DNA from: Mesorhizobium sp. | GTDB lineage: Bacteria > Pseudomonadota > Alphaproteobacteria > Rhizobiales > Rhizobiaceae | Length of the DNA stretch: 64,000 bases | Direction of reading: 5' to 3' | Assembly: GCA_027492275.1 (NCBI GenBank) | Contig: JAPUFC010000055.1 | Span: forward strand, 1 to 64,000 | Shown here: one piece after another, positions 45,116-53,978 of the stretch | Position numbering within the stretch: position 1 is the first letter of the stretch | Layout of the letters: every line of letters starts with the position of its first letter | Notes under the pieces: generated by a model | Told to the model about the DNA's origin: nothing | Seen by the model: the letters and a program-made list of their open reading frames with translations, nothing else | The model's database searches: none | Made by a program: the position numbers and the translations under genes

Positions 45116-45580
45116 TCAGCCGGCCGGCTGGCAAGGGCGATATCTTCCCCCGGATTGCTCCGGCAGATCGCATAGAATGCCCTTGTCGGCGAGATCCGCA
45201 GCCATGTCGACATCGCCATCCATGCACTGCACGACCAGGGCGCGTCCGAATGTCGCGGACGCCCGACCGTCGCAGGGCGTCCCCAACCCGACCGGAACGC
45301 ATGTTACGTCCCGTCCGTGCCAGGCCTTCCTGGCTGCATCCAGCAGCATGGGCTGCAGAGCGGCCGGTTTGCGATTCGCAACACCGCACAACACGATCGG
45401 CTTTCCGCCCACTTGCATGTCAGCGAGCGACCTGATCACCAGCCGCCCTGTGACGGGCTCCGAAACCGGCGCGGCCGGCGCCGGCGCCGGCCGTCCTTTC
45501 TCGCGAAAATGCAAAGTCACCGCCAGGAGCACTGCGATCAATACGAGCAAGGCAATCGACGCGAGCGCAATCTTCTTCAC
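45116..45580 (-). CDS. Small membrane-anchored SNase-like (thermonuclease-fold) protein, degenerate
   Basis: A 154-residue protein starting at GTG 45580, which begins an N-terminal membrane segment (KKIALASIALLVLIAVLLAVTL) followed by a Pro/Ala linker. The rest resembles the OB-fold nuclease family, with the tail pattern TFGRALVVQCMDGDVDMAADLADKGILCDL matching in parts the G-R-x-C-x-DG-x-D-x-A-x-x-L-V-x-x-G pattern of SNase-like proteins. The usual catalytic Arg/Glu set is not evident, so it is probably not an active nuclease. Six Cys suggest disulfides in the periplasm. The open frame reaches 45868, but that part overlaps the dehydrogenase gene and reads as a shadow. It is the last gene of its operon, 43 nt after the dehydrogenase. 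Confidence 0.55.
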   Translation of the reverse strand: MKKIALASIALLVLIAVLLAVTLHFREKGRPAPAPAAPVSEPVTGRLVIRSLADMQVGGKPIVLCGVANRKPAALQPMLLDAARKAWHGRDVTCVPVGLGTPCDGRASATFGRALVVQCMDGDVDMAADLADKGILCDLPEQSGGRYRPCQPAG

Positions 45581-45623
45581 TTCCAGCGCCCTCCCCTTCA
45601 AACCAGTGGCAGGGACAGCATGG

Positions 45624-46973
45624 CTAGGCCTTGACGATATTACCGGCTTCGATGCCCCGTCTGGCGAACACGTTTCGTGTATCCACGATGAGCTTCGCGT
45701 TTTCGGCAACCAGCGCGTAATCGACGGCGTCATGGTCGGTCGCCACCAGGACGACGTCATAGGACGCGATGCTTTGGGCGCTAAGGTCCACGGAACGCAG
45801 GCCCGTAAATTCCGCATGTTCGCGGGTCGGCGGCACGACGGTCGCATGGGGGTCGTGAAAATCGACATGCGTTCCGCGCCTGCCCAAGATCTCCATCAGC
45901 TGGAATGACGGGCTTTCGCGCACATCCGACACGTTTTTTTTGTAGGCCAAGCCGAGGATCAGCACCTTGGCCCGGCTGAGCGACACCTGCAGCGACTTGT
46001 CCAGGGCCTGTTCGAGCCGGGTGACCACGTAGCGCGGCATGGCGACGTTGATCTCGCCCGCCAGCTCGATGAAGCGGGTGGGAAGGCCGTATTCGCGCGA
46101 CTTCCACGTCAGGTAGAACGGGTCGATCGGAATGCAATGGCCACCGAGCCCCGGCCCCGGATAGAAGGGCATGAAGCCGAACGGCTTGGTGGCCGCGGCG
46201 TCGATCACCTCCCACACGTCGATGCCCATGGCGTCGTAGATCACCTTCAGCTCGTTCACGAGCGCGATGTTGACGGCGCGGAAGACGTTCTCGGTGATCT
46301 TCACCGCTTCCGACACCTTTGGCGAAGAGACCGCGACGACCTTGTCGACAACGGCGCCATAAAAGGATTCGATGACCTTGGCGGCAGCCGGCCCGTCGCC
46401 CGCGACGACCTTCGGGATCGTGGTGGTGCGGAAGCTCGTGTTGCCGGGATCCTCTCGCTCGGGCGAGAAGCCGAGGAAGAAATCCTTGCCGCTGCGCAGT
46501 CCGCCCTGCTCCAGAATCGGCCGCACGACATCCTCGGTCGTACCGGGATAGGTGGTCGATTCCAGCACGATGAGCTGGCCGGGGCGCAGATATCTGGCGA
46601 TCGTCTCCGACGTCGCCTCGACATATTTCAGGTCCGGCTCGCGCTGCTTGGACAGCGGGGTCGGCACGCAGATGACGATCACGTCGCACTCGCCGAGCCT
46701 CGCCATGTCAGAGGTCGCGCTGAAGCGTCCGTCGGCGATGTGCTCCGCCAGCGTCGCGTTTGGCACCGCGTCGATATAGGACCTGCCCGCGTTCAAGTCC
46801 ACGACCTTGGCGTCGTCGACGTCGAAGCCGACGGTGCGGAAGCCTCCGCGCGCACAGGCGGCGGCAAGCGGCAGACCGACATAGCCGAGACCGATGATGC
46901 CGGCCACGGCCGTGCGCCGGGCGAGCCTGTCGGCGAGATCATCGCTTGCCGAAACGTCGACACGTTCGTTCAT
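45624..46973 (-). CDS. UDP-sugar 6-dehydrogenase, WbpA/WecC type
   Basis: A 449-residue cytoplasmic enzyme. The N-terminal NAD-binding domain has IIGLGYVGLPLA, the middle has the family patterns VPTPLSKQREPDL and GFSPEREDPGN, and the catalytic Cys280 lies in GPGLGGHCIPIDPFYLTWK. It oxidises C6 of a UDP-sugar to a carboxylate in two NAD-dependent steps. The long GGHCIPIDPFYLTWK form is typical of the UDP-N-acetylhexosamine group (WbpA, WecC, WbpO), not UDP-glucose dehydrogenase. With WecB in the same operon the product could be UDP-ManNAcA, or UDP-GlcNAcA if it uses UDP-GlcNAc directly. ATG 46973 is chosen because AAGGA lies 10 nt upstream. Confidence 0.88.
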   Translation of the reverse strand: MNERVDVSASDDLADRLARRTAVAGIIGLGYVGLPLAAACARGGFRTVGFDVDDAKVVDLNAGRSYIDAVPNATLAEHIADGRFSATSDMARLGECDVIVICVPTPLSKQREPDLKYVEATSETIARYLRPGQLIVLESTTYPGTTEDVVRPILEQGGLRSGKDFFLGFSPEREDPGNTSFRTTTIPKVVAGDGPAAAKVIESFYGAVVDKVVAVSSPKVSEAVKITENVFRAVNIALVNELKVIYDAMGIDVWEVIDAAATKPFGFMPFYPGPGLGGHCIPIDPFYLTWKSREYGLPTRFIELAGEINVAMPRYVVTRLEQALDKSLQVSLSRAKVLILGLAYKKNVSDVRESPSFQLMEILGRRGTHVDFHDPHATVVPPTREHAEFTGLRSVDLSAQSIASYDVVLVATDHDAVDYALVAENAKLIVDTRNVFARRGIEAGNIVKA

Positions 46974-47019
46974 GATAAGCATCCTTGGGGGAATTGTTAA
47001 CGGATGAGGTCTGCCGGCA

Positions 47020-48270
47020 TCAGTTCGACCCCGTTCGGCCGGCAGGCATAGCCAGCAGGCGCAATTGGGCAAGCATTTCCATGGCGAGGGTGCTGCGGTC
47101 GTAGCTGATGGCCGCCGTTTGTCCGTTCGCCGACAGACGGAGGCGCAGGTCCTGATCCGCGGCGAGACGAGTAAGCGCGGCGCACAGCGCGTCGGCGTTC
47201 TCGGGTTCGAACAGCAAGCCGACCTCGGTTCGCTCCACGATCCCTGCCGATTCTCCCTCCACGCCCATCAGCACCGGAATGCCCATGCCCATGCATTCGA
47301 ACAGCTTCGACGGAATGACGGTGGTGAACAGGTCGCTCTTTTTCAGATGAATGATGGAGGCGTCGAGCAGCGACCAGTACCGGACCACATCGTCCTTCGA
47401 AACGGAATCGACGAACACGACGTTGTCGAGGCCCCGCCGCGCGGCGTCCGCCTTCAATTCCTGCTTTCGCGCGCCGTCGCCGAGTAAGAGGAAGCGATAG
47501 ACGTCTCCGCCCGGCTGCGAGCGAAGGTGCTCGGCCGCATCGAGGATCGTTTCAAGCGCGTGCGCCATGCCATGCGTGCCGATGTAGCCGGCGACGAACT
47601 TGCCGTCGAAGCCGAGTTCCCGCGACAGCGCCGCATCCTTGGCCAGCGGCTTGAAACGGCTGACATCCACGCCGTTGGTGATCACCTTGACCTTGCCGGG
47701 ATCGATGCCACGCGACGCCAGATTGTCGCGAAAGGAATTCGTCACCGAAACGACGAGGGCCGCCTTGCGGTAGAGGAACAGTTCGAGCGTCTCGAGCCAG
47801 TCGAGCACGCGCGACTGCTTCATCGCCCCCACCGCGCGAATGGATTCCGGCCAGATGTCGCGCAGTTCGAAGACGAAGGGCACGCGTTTCAGGCGGCTCG
47901 TCGCATAGGCGGCGCAGGCGGTGAAGAATTGCGGCGACGTGCCGATGACGATGTCCGCCTTGCGCACGAAAGGCGCGGCGAGCGTGGCGGCGACGGCGTA
48001 GCTGACATAGTCGGCGATGCGCCGCGCGAAACCCTCATTGGCCGTGATATAGGACCAGACCCGGATAACGCGTACCCCGTCGATCATCTCCGACTGCCAG
48101 AGCCTGTTCCTGTAGCCGCCGAAAACCTTCCCCCGCGGAAAATTCGGCGCGCAGGTGATGACCGTCACCCGTTCGCCCGCCCTCACCCACTCGCGGCAAT
48201 GCTCGAACGTGCGGCTGGCCGGCGCGTTCACCTCCGGCGGAAAATTGTCGGTGAGGAAAAGGATGTGCAT
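47020..48270 (-). CDS. GT4 glycosyltransferase, WbuB-like
   Basis: A 416-residue GT-B glycosyltransferase. The N-terminus MHILFLTDNFPPEVNAPA with a Gly/Pro-poor acceptor domain is typical of WbuB-type enzymes, as is FELRDIWPESIRAVGAM near residue 135. The donor domain has ITNGVDVSRF and GYIGTHGMAHALETIL, and the nucleotide-sugar site SKLFECMGMGIPVLMGVEGESAGIV. WbuB of E. coli adds an N-acetyl-fucosamine residue in O-antigen assembly; the donor here is not determined and could be the uronic acid made by its neighbours. The gene sits between the heparinase-like gene (9-nt gap) and the dehydrogenase. Confidence 0.88.
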   Translation of the reverse strand: MHILFLTDNFPPEVNAPASRTFEHCREWVRAGERVTVITCAPNFPRGKVFGGYRNRLWQSEMIDGVRVIRVWSYITANEGFARRIADYVSYAVAATLAAPFVRKADIVIGTSPQFFTACAAYATSRLKRVPFVFELRDIWPESIRAVGAMKQSRVLDWLETLELFLYRKAALVVSVTNSFRDNLASRGIDPGKVKVITNGVDVSRFKPLAKDAALSRELGFDGKFVAGYIGTHGMAHALETILDAAEHLRSQPGGDVYRFLLLGDGARKQELKADAARRGLDNVVFVDSVSKDDVVRYWSLLDASIIHLKKSDLFTTVIPSKLFECMGMGIPVLMGVEGESAGIVERTEVGLLFEPENADALCAALTRLAADQDLRLRLSANGQTAAISYDRSTLAMEMLAQLRLLAMPAGRTGSN

Positions 48271-48279
48271 GCGGAAATG

Positions 48280-49899
48280 TCAGATCCAGGACAAGCGGAT
48301 TGTGCATTGGCCGCCGGCCAGCGCAACCGCGAGGCAGGAGGTCGGCTGCGAAATCCCGAACTCGGGATGAAAGCTGGCGGGCTCCAGCCGCGCCGAACCG
48401 GAGACCGCCTGCCACCGAACGGCCCCGCCACCGTGCAGAGCCGTCGACCCGGCGCCGGCCTCGCCGGAGATTCCGACGCCGACCCGTGGATGAAAATGGA
48501 AGCGCGCCTCGCTCCCATGCGGCCCGGACACGCTGTCTTCCACGGTCAGCCCGTCCGTGTCGAGACGCCATGTCCGCCGATGGACAGGCCGCCCCTTAAG
48601 GCGCTTGTAGCCGTCATGGCTACAGGACACCGTATCGCCTTCCACCTTCAGGTCGAAAGGCCGCGCGCGCCGGGCGACGCGAAAGCCGGACCAGACCTCG
48701 GACGAATTCTCGCCGGCCACCAGAACGGTGTTATGCGCGGCCGTGCCCCGCTGCCTGAGTCGCTCCTCGCCGGTCCCATACACCGATGTCCCGGAATTGA
48801 CGAGGACGCGCCGACCGTCGACCGAAAGCTCGAAGGACAAGGTGTCGGCATGCGCGTGGCCGGGCAGATAATCCGGCCCGACGCGCGCCACGTCGATCAG
48901 CACGACCGTGCGCTCGTTCTGGAGCCGCACATAGCCGCTCTCGGCGAAATGACGGCAGCCGGGCGGCATCGGCGAGAGCCTGGAACAGCCGAGCCGCACG
49001 GCATAGCCTTCCAGCTCTGACGGCGAAGGCGCGATGCCGATTGCCGCGTCGTTGAAGAAGGCGATCTCTCCATCCGGATGGCACAGGCCCGCGAGCCATT
49101 CGCGCATGGCGTCGACTTTTCCGCTCCAGGACGCAGGAACCGCCAGCCCGGCGCTGCGCATCACATTGACGAGGTCGAGCATGTCTTCCAGCGCCAGCGC
49201 GTGATACATGGTGCTGAGTTCGAAATGCCCGCCATCTGCCAGGATCTGCTCGGGAATTTCCCGTCCCAGGATGCGCAGGCCCAGATCCAGCCACGCCTCG
49301 GCCTCCGGGCCGTCGAAAAAGCAGCCGGCGAAGACGAGCGCCTTGGCGTTGGCGAACAGATGGTTGCCGAGCAGGTGAACCTCCAGGCGGCGCGTCAGCC
49401 AGCGCGCCTGGACGGCGAGGCTCCGGACGGCCTCCCGCGGCAGGTCGTTGCCCGCAAGAGCCCATTTCACCCAGTTCACGATGCGCAGCGAGGTGGGATA
49501 AGGTTCCCAGCCGGTCCCCTTTCCCGGTGGATTCTCCGCGATCCAGCGTTCGATCAGCGCGCCATGCCAGCCCACCCGCTCCGCGGCGCCTTCGGCATTG
49601 AGGTCGTCGAAATAGTGCAGATTGTAGCGCCACAGCTTGGGGAACAGTGCATCGTCCCAGCCATGCCGCGCAAGCGTTCGGGTCTCGTTCAGGAAACGGA
49701 ACTCGTCCGCTCCGAACTGGCTCTGCCTTCTACGGGCGGGGCTGACCCACCCACGCGCTTTCGCCCGCAACCCTGGCGCTGTCCGCAGGTCGGGCCGAGG
49801 GCGCGCGGCGCGACACCAGACACGGCCATAAAGCTGCGCCGGCCGCAGATGGCGAACGGTTTCCCAATAGAGGCGCAGCCGCGCCGGCGACATCGTCAT
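48280..49899 (-). CDS. Heparinase II/III family protein
   Basis: A 539-residue protein with an alpha/alpha-toroid N-terminal half. Recognisable stretches are FPKLWRYNLHYFDDLNAEG and NPPGKGTGWEPYPTSLRIVNWVKW, with HLLGNHLFANAKALVFAG in the toroid. The C-terminal beta-sandwich has the conserved GHAHADTLSFEL (about residue 350) and AAHNTVLVAGENSSE. Family members cleave uronic-acid-containing polysaccharides by beta-elimination. No signal peptide is visible, so either export is atypical or the enzyme acts in the cytoplasm. It overlaps wecB by ATGA. Its position among synthesis genes is common for this subfamily, where it may edit or release the nascent uronate polymer. Confidence 0.87.
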   Translation of the reverse strand: MTMSPARLRLYWETVRHLRPAQLYGRVWCRAARPRPDLRTAPGLRAKARGWVSPARRRQSQFGADEFRFLNETRTLARHGWDDALFPKLWRYNLHYFDDLNAEGAAERVGWHGALIERWIAENPPGKGTGWEPYPTSLRIVNWVKWALAGNDLPREAVRSLAVQARWLTRRLEVHLLGNHLFANAKALVFAGCFFDGPEAEAWLDLGLRILGREIPEQILADGGHFELSTMYHALALEDMLDLVNVMRSAGLAVPASWSGKVDAMREWLAGLCHPDGEIAFFNDAAIGIAPSPSELEGYAVRLGCSRLSPMPPGCRHFAESGYVRLQNERTVVLIDVARVGPDYLPGHAHADTLSFELSVDGRRVLVNSGTSVYGTGEERLRQRGTAAHNTVLVAGENSSEVWSGFRVARRARPFDLKVEGDTVSCSHDGYKRLKGRPVHRRTWRLDTDGLTVEDSVSGPHGSEARFHFHPRVGVGISGEAGAGSTALHGGGAVRWQAVSGSARLEPASFHPEFGISQPTSCLAVALAGGQCTIRLSWI

Positions 49900-51011
49900 G
49901 CGGGAAACAGCGTCTCCAAGGCACCGACAATACGTTCACCCGTGCGGCCATCCCACTTTTCGGGAATGCCGCCCTTCTTCCACTCTCCGGCGAACAGTCG
50001 ATCGAGCGCACCGGCCAGAGCGGCCGGGTCCGTCGTGCCAAGGATTTCGTTCGTGCCGACGGTCACGGTCTCGGGGCGTTCCGTCGTATCCCGCAGGGTC
50101 ATGCAGGGCACGCTCATCACCGTCGTTTCCTCGGTGATGCCGCCGGAATCGGTAATCACGGCTTTTGCGTGCCTCACGAGATAGTTGAACTCGAGATAGG
50201 GTTGCGGCTCGACGAAGCGCACATTGGCCGGAAGCGTGGACAGCGTCTCCAGCGTCTTTCGCGTGCGCGGATGCACGGGAAAGACAACCGGCAAATCGCG
50301 CGCGCCGTGGCCGATCGCCGCCAGAAGCCGCTCGAAGGCCGCCTGCCCGTCGACATTGGACGGGCGGTGCAGCGTCACCACGAAATAGCCCTTCGGCGTC
50401 AGGCCGAGCTCGTCCCAGAAGGGCGGCGGGCGCAGCCGCTCCATGTTCGCCAGCAGCGTGTCGATCATCGTGTTGCCGACGAAGAAGATGCGCTCTTCCC
50501 CGACGCCGGAGCGGCGCAGATTGTCGTTGGCCGTCTCGCTGGTGGTGAAGAACCAGTTGGTGATGGAATCCGTCACCATGCGGTTGATCTCTTCCGGCAT
50601 GCCCCAGTCGCCCGAGCGGATACCGGCCTCGACGTGGGCGACGGGGATACGCAGCTTCTGCGCCGAGATCGCGCAGGCCATGGTCGAGGTGACGTCGCCG
50701 ACCACAAGGCAGAGTTGACTGGGGCTGTAGAGAAGCAGTTTTTCGTAGCGGACCATGATGGCTGCGGTCTGTTCCGCCTGCGTCCCCGAGCCGGCCTCAA
50801 GGTTCACGTCCGGCTCGGGGATGCCGAGTTGTGCGAAGAAATCACCCGACATCCGGGTGTCGTAATGCTGGCCGGTATGGACGAGGCGATAGCGCAGATG
50901 CCCGCCGGCGGCCCGCCGCGCCTCCAGCGCCTTGATGATCGGCGCGATCTTCATGAAGTTCGGCCGCGCTCCCGCAATGATGTCGACAAGGGTGATGCTG
51001 TTGTCGGGCAT
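49896..51011 (-). CDS. wecB: UDP-N-acetylglucosamine 2-epimerase (non-hydrolysing), WecB
   Basis: A 371-residue GT-B-fold enzyme interconverting UDP-GlcNAc and UDP-ManNAc in the cytoplasm. Conserved stretches include GARPNFMKIAPII at the N-terminus, HTGQHYDTRMSGDFF, VVGDVTSTMACA and the active-site segment HVEAGIRSGDWGMPEEINR. The UDP-binding end has ITDSGGITEETTVMSVPCMTLRDTTERPET. AAGGA lies 4 nt before the ATG. The gene is 8 nt after the methyltransferase and overlaps the heparinase-like gene by 4 nt. With the 6-dehydrogenase of the same operon it forms the usual two-step route to UDP-ManNAcA. Confidence 0.95.
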   Translation of the reverse strand: MPDNSITLVDIIAGARPNFMKIAPIIKALEARRAAGGHLRYRLVHTGQHYDTRMSGDFFAQLGIPEPDVNLEAGSGTQAEQTAAIMVRYEKLLLYSPSQLCLVVGDVTSTMACAISAQKLRIPVAHVEAGIRSGDWGMPEEINRMVTDSITNWFFTTSETANDNLRRSGVGEERIFFVGNTMIDTLLANMERLRPPPFWDELGLTPKGYFVVTLHRPSNVDGQAAFERLLAAIGHGARDLPVVFPVHPRTRKTLETLSTLPANVRFVEPQPYLEFNYLVRHAKAVITDSGGITEETTVMSVPCMTLRDTTERPETVTVGTNEILGTTDPAALAGALDRLFAGEWKKGGIPEKWDGRTGERIVGALETLFPA

Positions 51012-51019
51012 GAATTCCT

Positions 51020-51736
51020 TCAGTCTTTCTTTCGGACGATGCCGATCAGCAGCACGCGAAAACGCGACAGGGCCGGCATGGCATTGACCAGCCGCTTATA
51101 GGCAAGACCGACCAGATAAGTTGCCGCGAACATCCTCAGATACTCTGGACGTCCCTCGATGAGTTCGACGCTTTCGACCTTGAAGCCGGATGCGTCTGCG
51201 ACACGCGCGATGTCTGCAAGAGAGTTTGCGCGGTAATGCGTTGGAAACGTGTCTTCCGACGCCCTGCCCCGCTTGCGGTTGACGTAGCGATGGAAGGCGT
51301 GGGGCGTGAGCCGAGAGATCAGCGGCATATAGTGGGTTCTATTCGGTGTCTTGAAGAGGAAGCGGCCGCCGGGCTTCAACACGCGCGCCACTTCGCGGAA
51401 GACGTTGACCGGATCGGCGAGATGCTCCAGCACATTGTCGCTGAACACGATGTCGAAAGTGGCGTCCTGGTAGGGGATCGACGCGCCGTCGGTGACGAGA
51501 CCTTCATCCAGGAACGGATTTTCCGTGACGCGTGGATCAAGGTCGATGCCGCAGATGCGCCCGGCATGGCCGCGAAAATCCATCGCGGCCACGATCCCCG
51601 CGCCCGCGCCAAGATCCAGCATGACCGAGGACGGCGTGAGATGGCGCAGAATGCGCTGCCGGAACAGCGTATCGTCCCAATTCTTGCCGAATGCCGGGTA
51701 GAACCGCCGGTCAATCATTTCAGTGAGACTGCTCAC
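51020..51736 (-). CDS. Class I SAM-dependent methyltransferase
   Basis: A 238-residue protein with the SAM-binding motif I VMLDLGAGAGIVA (about residues 38-50), an acidic residue after strand 2 (GIDLDPRV), and motif IV-like DIVFSDNVLEHLADP. The fold is the UbiE/Methyltransf_11 type. It starts at GTG 51736, overlapping the upstream stop as GTGA. In this operon it probably methylates a sugar or the polysaccharide end, but the acceptor cannot be read from the sequence. The C-terminal helix LVGLAYKRLVNAM looks membrane-associated, as in several glycan methyltransferases. Confidence 0.85.
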   Translation of the reverse strand: MSSLTEMIDRRFYPAFGKNWDDTLFRQRILRHLTPSSVMLDLGAGAGIVAAMDFRGHAGRICGIDLDPRVTENPFLDEGLVTDGASIPYQDATFDIVFSDNVLEHLADPVNVFREVARVLKPGGRFLFKTPNRTHYMPLISRLTPHAFHRYVNRKRGRASEDTFPTHYRANSLADIARVADASGFKVESVELIEGRPEYLRMFAATYLVGLAYKRLVNAMPALSRFRVLLIGIVRKKD

Positions 51737-53871
51737 GCTGCCGCTCCCTTGGCCAATCGGATCGTCGCGCGGCTCGTCTCGACAAGTTCCTGCCAGGGAA
51801 TCGGAGAAGTCCCTCCTGCCACAACCGCGTCGGCGAAGGCCCCCGCGCAGGCTCTCTGCCCCTTGTCCTGCCGCCAGCTTCGCATGCCAGAGAATTTTCC
51901 GAAGCCAAAGCCGTTGAGTTTGCGGAAATTGTCGAGCTGCAGCACCTTGCCGCCGGCGAACACTTCCAACCGCTCCTTGGGAAAGGCTTTGCTGCCGTTG
52001 GCGAAGTAGTGGATCGTGCCGATCGATCCGTCTTCGAAGGTGAGTTGCAGGGTGGCGATGTCGTCGGACGCGCCGACGGTCGAGGTGGCACCCACGATGG
52101 GAACACCAGCCATAAAACGGAGAAGATCGACGAAATGGCAGGCCTCGCCGATGATGCGGCCGCCGCCGAGTTCGGGATCGAAGGTCCAGTGCCCCGGCGG
52201 GATGGCACCGGCATTGACTGTCATCACCATCGCCTTTGGCGCGGGAATGCCACCGAGCAATTCCTTCATCTTGACCGCATGCGGCGCGAAGCGCCGGTTG
52301 AAACCAACCATGATTATGGGGGAGAGACCGCGCTCCAACGCGCGCGCCCTCGCCGCCTCGATCTCATCGATCTGCGCTTCGGTTAGCGCCAACGGCTTTT
52401 CCACGAAGACGTGCTTGCCCGCATCCAGCGCCCGGCAAACCATGGAGGCATGCGTGTCGTGGCGCGTGGCGATGACCACGGCATTGATATCGGGCGCGTC
52501 GAAGATGGAGCTGGTGTCGGTCGTCGTCCGCCCAAAGCCGAACTTCTTGCCTGCATGCAGCCCGGTGACCCCCGCGCTGGAGGCAACCGCGACCAGCTTC
52601 GCCGAGGAATTCGCGAAAGCCGGGATCAGCACACCGGTTGCGTAGTTGCCCGCGCCGATGACGCCCAGTCGTGCCTGGCTCGCGGGTACGCCGGGCCGCT
52701 CGGGCATCCCCCTGAAAAGCGTGACGGTGCGACGCGTCAGATTCGCCGCAGGCAGCGCGCCGGCCTCGGGATAGGTCAACAGGATGCCGAGCGAAGGCTC
52801 AGACCCCGACACGACCTCATAGGCCTTGGCGGCATCGGACAGGTCGAAGCGATGCGAGATCAGCGCGGACACGTCCAGCCGTCCGTCCGCCATCATGTCC
52901 AGCACGGCCTCGAAATTGCGCTGCTCCGTCCAGCGGACGAAGGCGAAGGGGTAGTCACGGCCGCCCTCCTCGTAGGACGGATCGTAGCGACCGGGTCCGT
53001 AGGAGCATGAAACCTGGAAGGTCAGTTCCTTTTCGTAGAAATCCGCGCGCGACAGCTCCAGTCCGGTGACGCCGACCAGCACGATGCGGCCGCGCTTGCG
53101 GCACATCAGCGCCGCTTGGTGCATCGGCTCGTTGCTCTTGGTGGAAGCGGTGACGATGACAGCGTCGACGCCACGTCCACGCGAAAAGCGCTCTGCAACC
53201 ACGACCGGATCGGTCCCGGCCGACAGGTCGACCGTTTCCGCGCCAAGCTTCTCGGCCAGCTCCAGCTTTCGCCTGTCGAAATCCAGCCCCAGAACGCGGC
53301 AGCCATGGGCGCGCAGCAATTGCACGGTCAGCAGGCCGACAAGCCCCAAGCCGGTGACGACGACCGCCTCGCCAAGGGTTGGCTGCACCAGCCGGATACC
53401 CTGAAGCGCGATTGCTCCCACCACCGTGAAGGCCGCGTGCTCGTCTGGGACCGTGTCAGGAATTTTCGCACAGAGATTGACTGGAACGGCGACGCTCTCC
53501 GCGTGCTTGCCGTTCGAAACGACCCTGTCGCCAATGGAAAAACCGTTCACGCCGGAGCCGAGGGCGACAACCGCGCCGACATTGCAGTAGCCGAGCGGCA
53601 AAGGCTGATCAAGCTTGCCGCGCACCGCATCTAGCGTCGTCGCCAGCCCGTCGGTCTTGATCTTGGTTAGCACCTGCTTGACCTTGTCCGGCTGCTGGCG
53701 CGCCTTGCCGATCAGGCCTGCCTTGCCGAAATCGACCAGCATGCGTTCCGTGCCGGCAGAAATCAACGTCCGCGACGTGCGGATCAGGATCTGCCCCCTG
53801 CCCGCTGCCGGGCTCGGCACCTCGGCCACCTCGGTTTCGCCTGTCTTGAGGGACTGCAGCACTTGCCTCAT
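51733..53871 (-). CDS. Bi-domain oxidoreductase: zinc-type MDR dehydrogenase fused to Gfo/Idh/MocA
   Basis: A 712-residue fusion. Residues ~1-370 are a medium-chain dehydrogenase with GroES-like part (RTLISAGTERMLV) and Rossmann motif VVVTGLGLVGLLTVQLL. Residues ~400-712 are a Gfo/Idh/MocA enzyme with a second Rossmann motif GVIGAGNYATGVLIPAF, HDTHASMVCRALDAGKHVFVEKP (split here by context) and the substrate-site GGGRIIGEACHFVDLL. Both halves look intact. Such proteins recur in polysaccharide clusters with heparinase-like and WbuB-like genes; two coupled redox steps on one sugar are likely, but the substrate is unknown. It heads the operon and is divergent from the DUF2793 gene across 107 bp. 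Confidence 0.9.
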   Translation of the reverse strand: MRQVLQSLKTGETEVAEVPSPAAGRGQILIRTSRTLISAGTERMLVDFGKAGLIGKARQQPDKVKQVLTKIKTDGLATTLDAVRGKLDQPLPLGYCNVGAVVALGSGVNGFSIGDRVVSNGKHAESVAVPVNLCAKIPDTVPDEHAAFTVVGAIALQGIRLVQPTLGEAVVVTGLGLVGLLTVQLLRAHGCRVLGLDFDRRKLELAEKLGAETVDLSAGTDPVVVAERFSRGRGVDAVIVTASTKSNEPMHQAALMCRKRGRIVLVGVTGLELSRADFYEKELTFQVSCSYGPGRYDPSYEEGGRDYPFAFVRWTEQRNFEAVLDMMADGRLDVSALISHRFDLSDAAKAYEVVSGSEPSLGILLTYPEAGALPAANLTRRTVTLFRGMPERPGVPASQARLGVIGAGNYATGVLIPAFANSSAKLVAVASSAGVTGLHAGKKFGFGRTTTDTSSIFDAPDINAVVIATRHDTHASMVCRALDAGKHVFVEKPLALTEAQIDEIEAARARALERGLSPIIMVGFNRRFAPHAVKMKELLGGIPAPKAMVMTVNAGAIPPGHWTFDPELGGGRIIGEACHFVDLLRFMAGVPIVGATSTVGASDDIATLQLTFEDGSIGTIHYFANGSKAFPKERLEVFAGGKVLQLDNFRKLNGFGFGKFSGMRSWRQDKGQRACAGAFADAVVAGGTSPIPWQELVETSRATIRLAKGAAA

Positions 53872-53978
53872 GGCCGCCCCCCCGCCTCTTCGCCATCGCG
53901 ATAAATCATCAATGCTTTGTCCACCTGCTGTCGTGACGCTTCAAACTGTGGGGCAACGACCAAAGGAGAGCCATTTGC

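Noticed and set aside
45581-45868. N-terminal extension of the SNase-like protein
   Set aside because: It is antisense-like sequence inside the dehydrogenase gene region and intergenic gap; the membrane segment begins only at the GTG at 45580.
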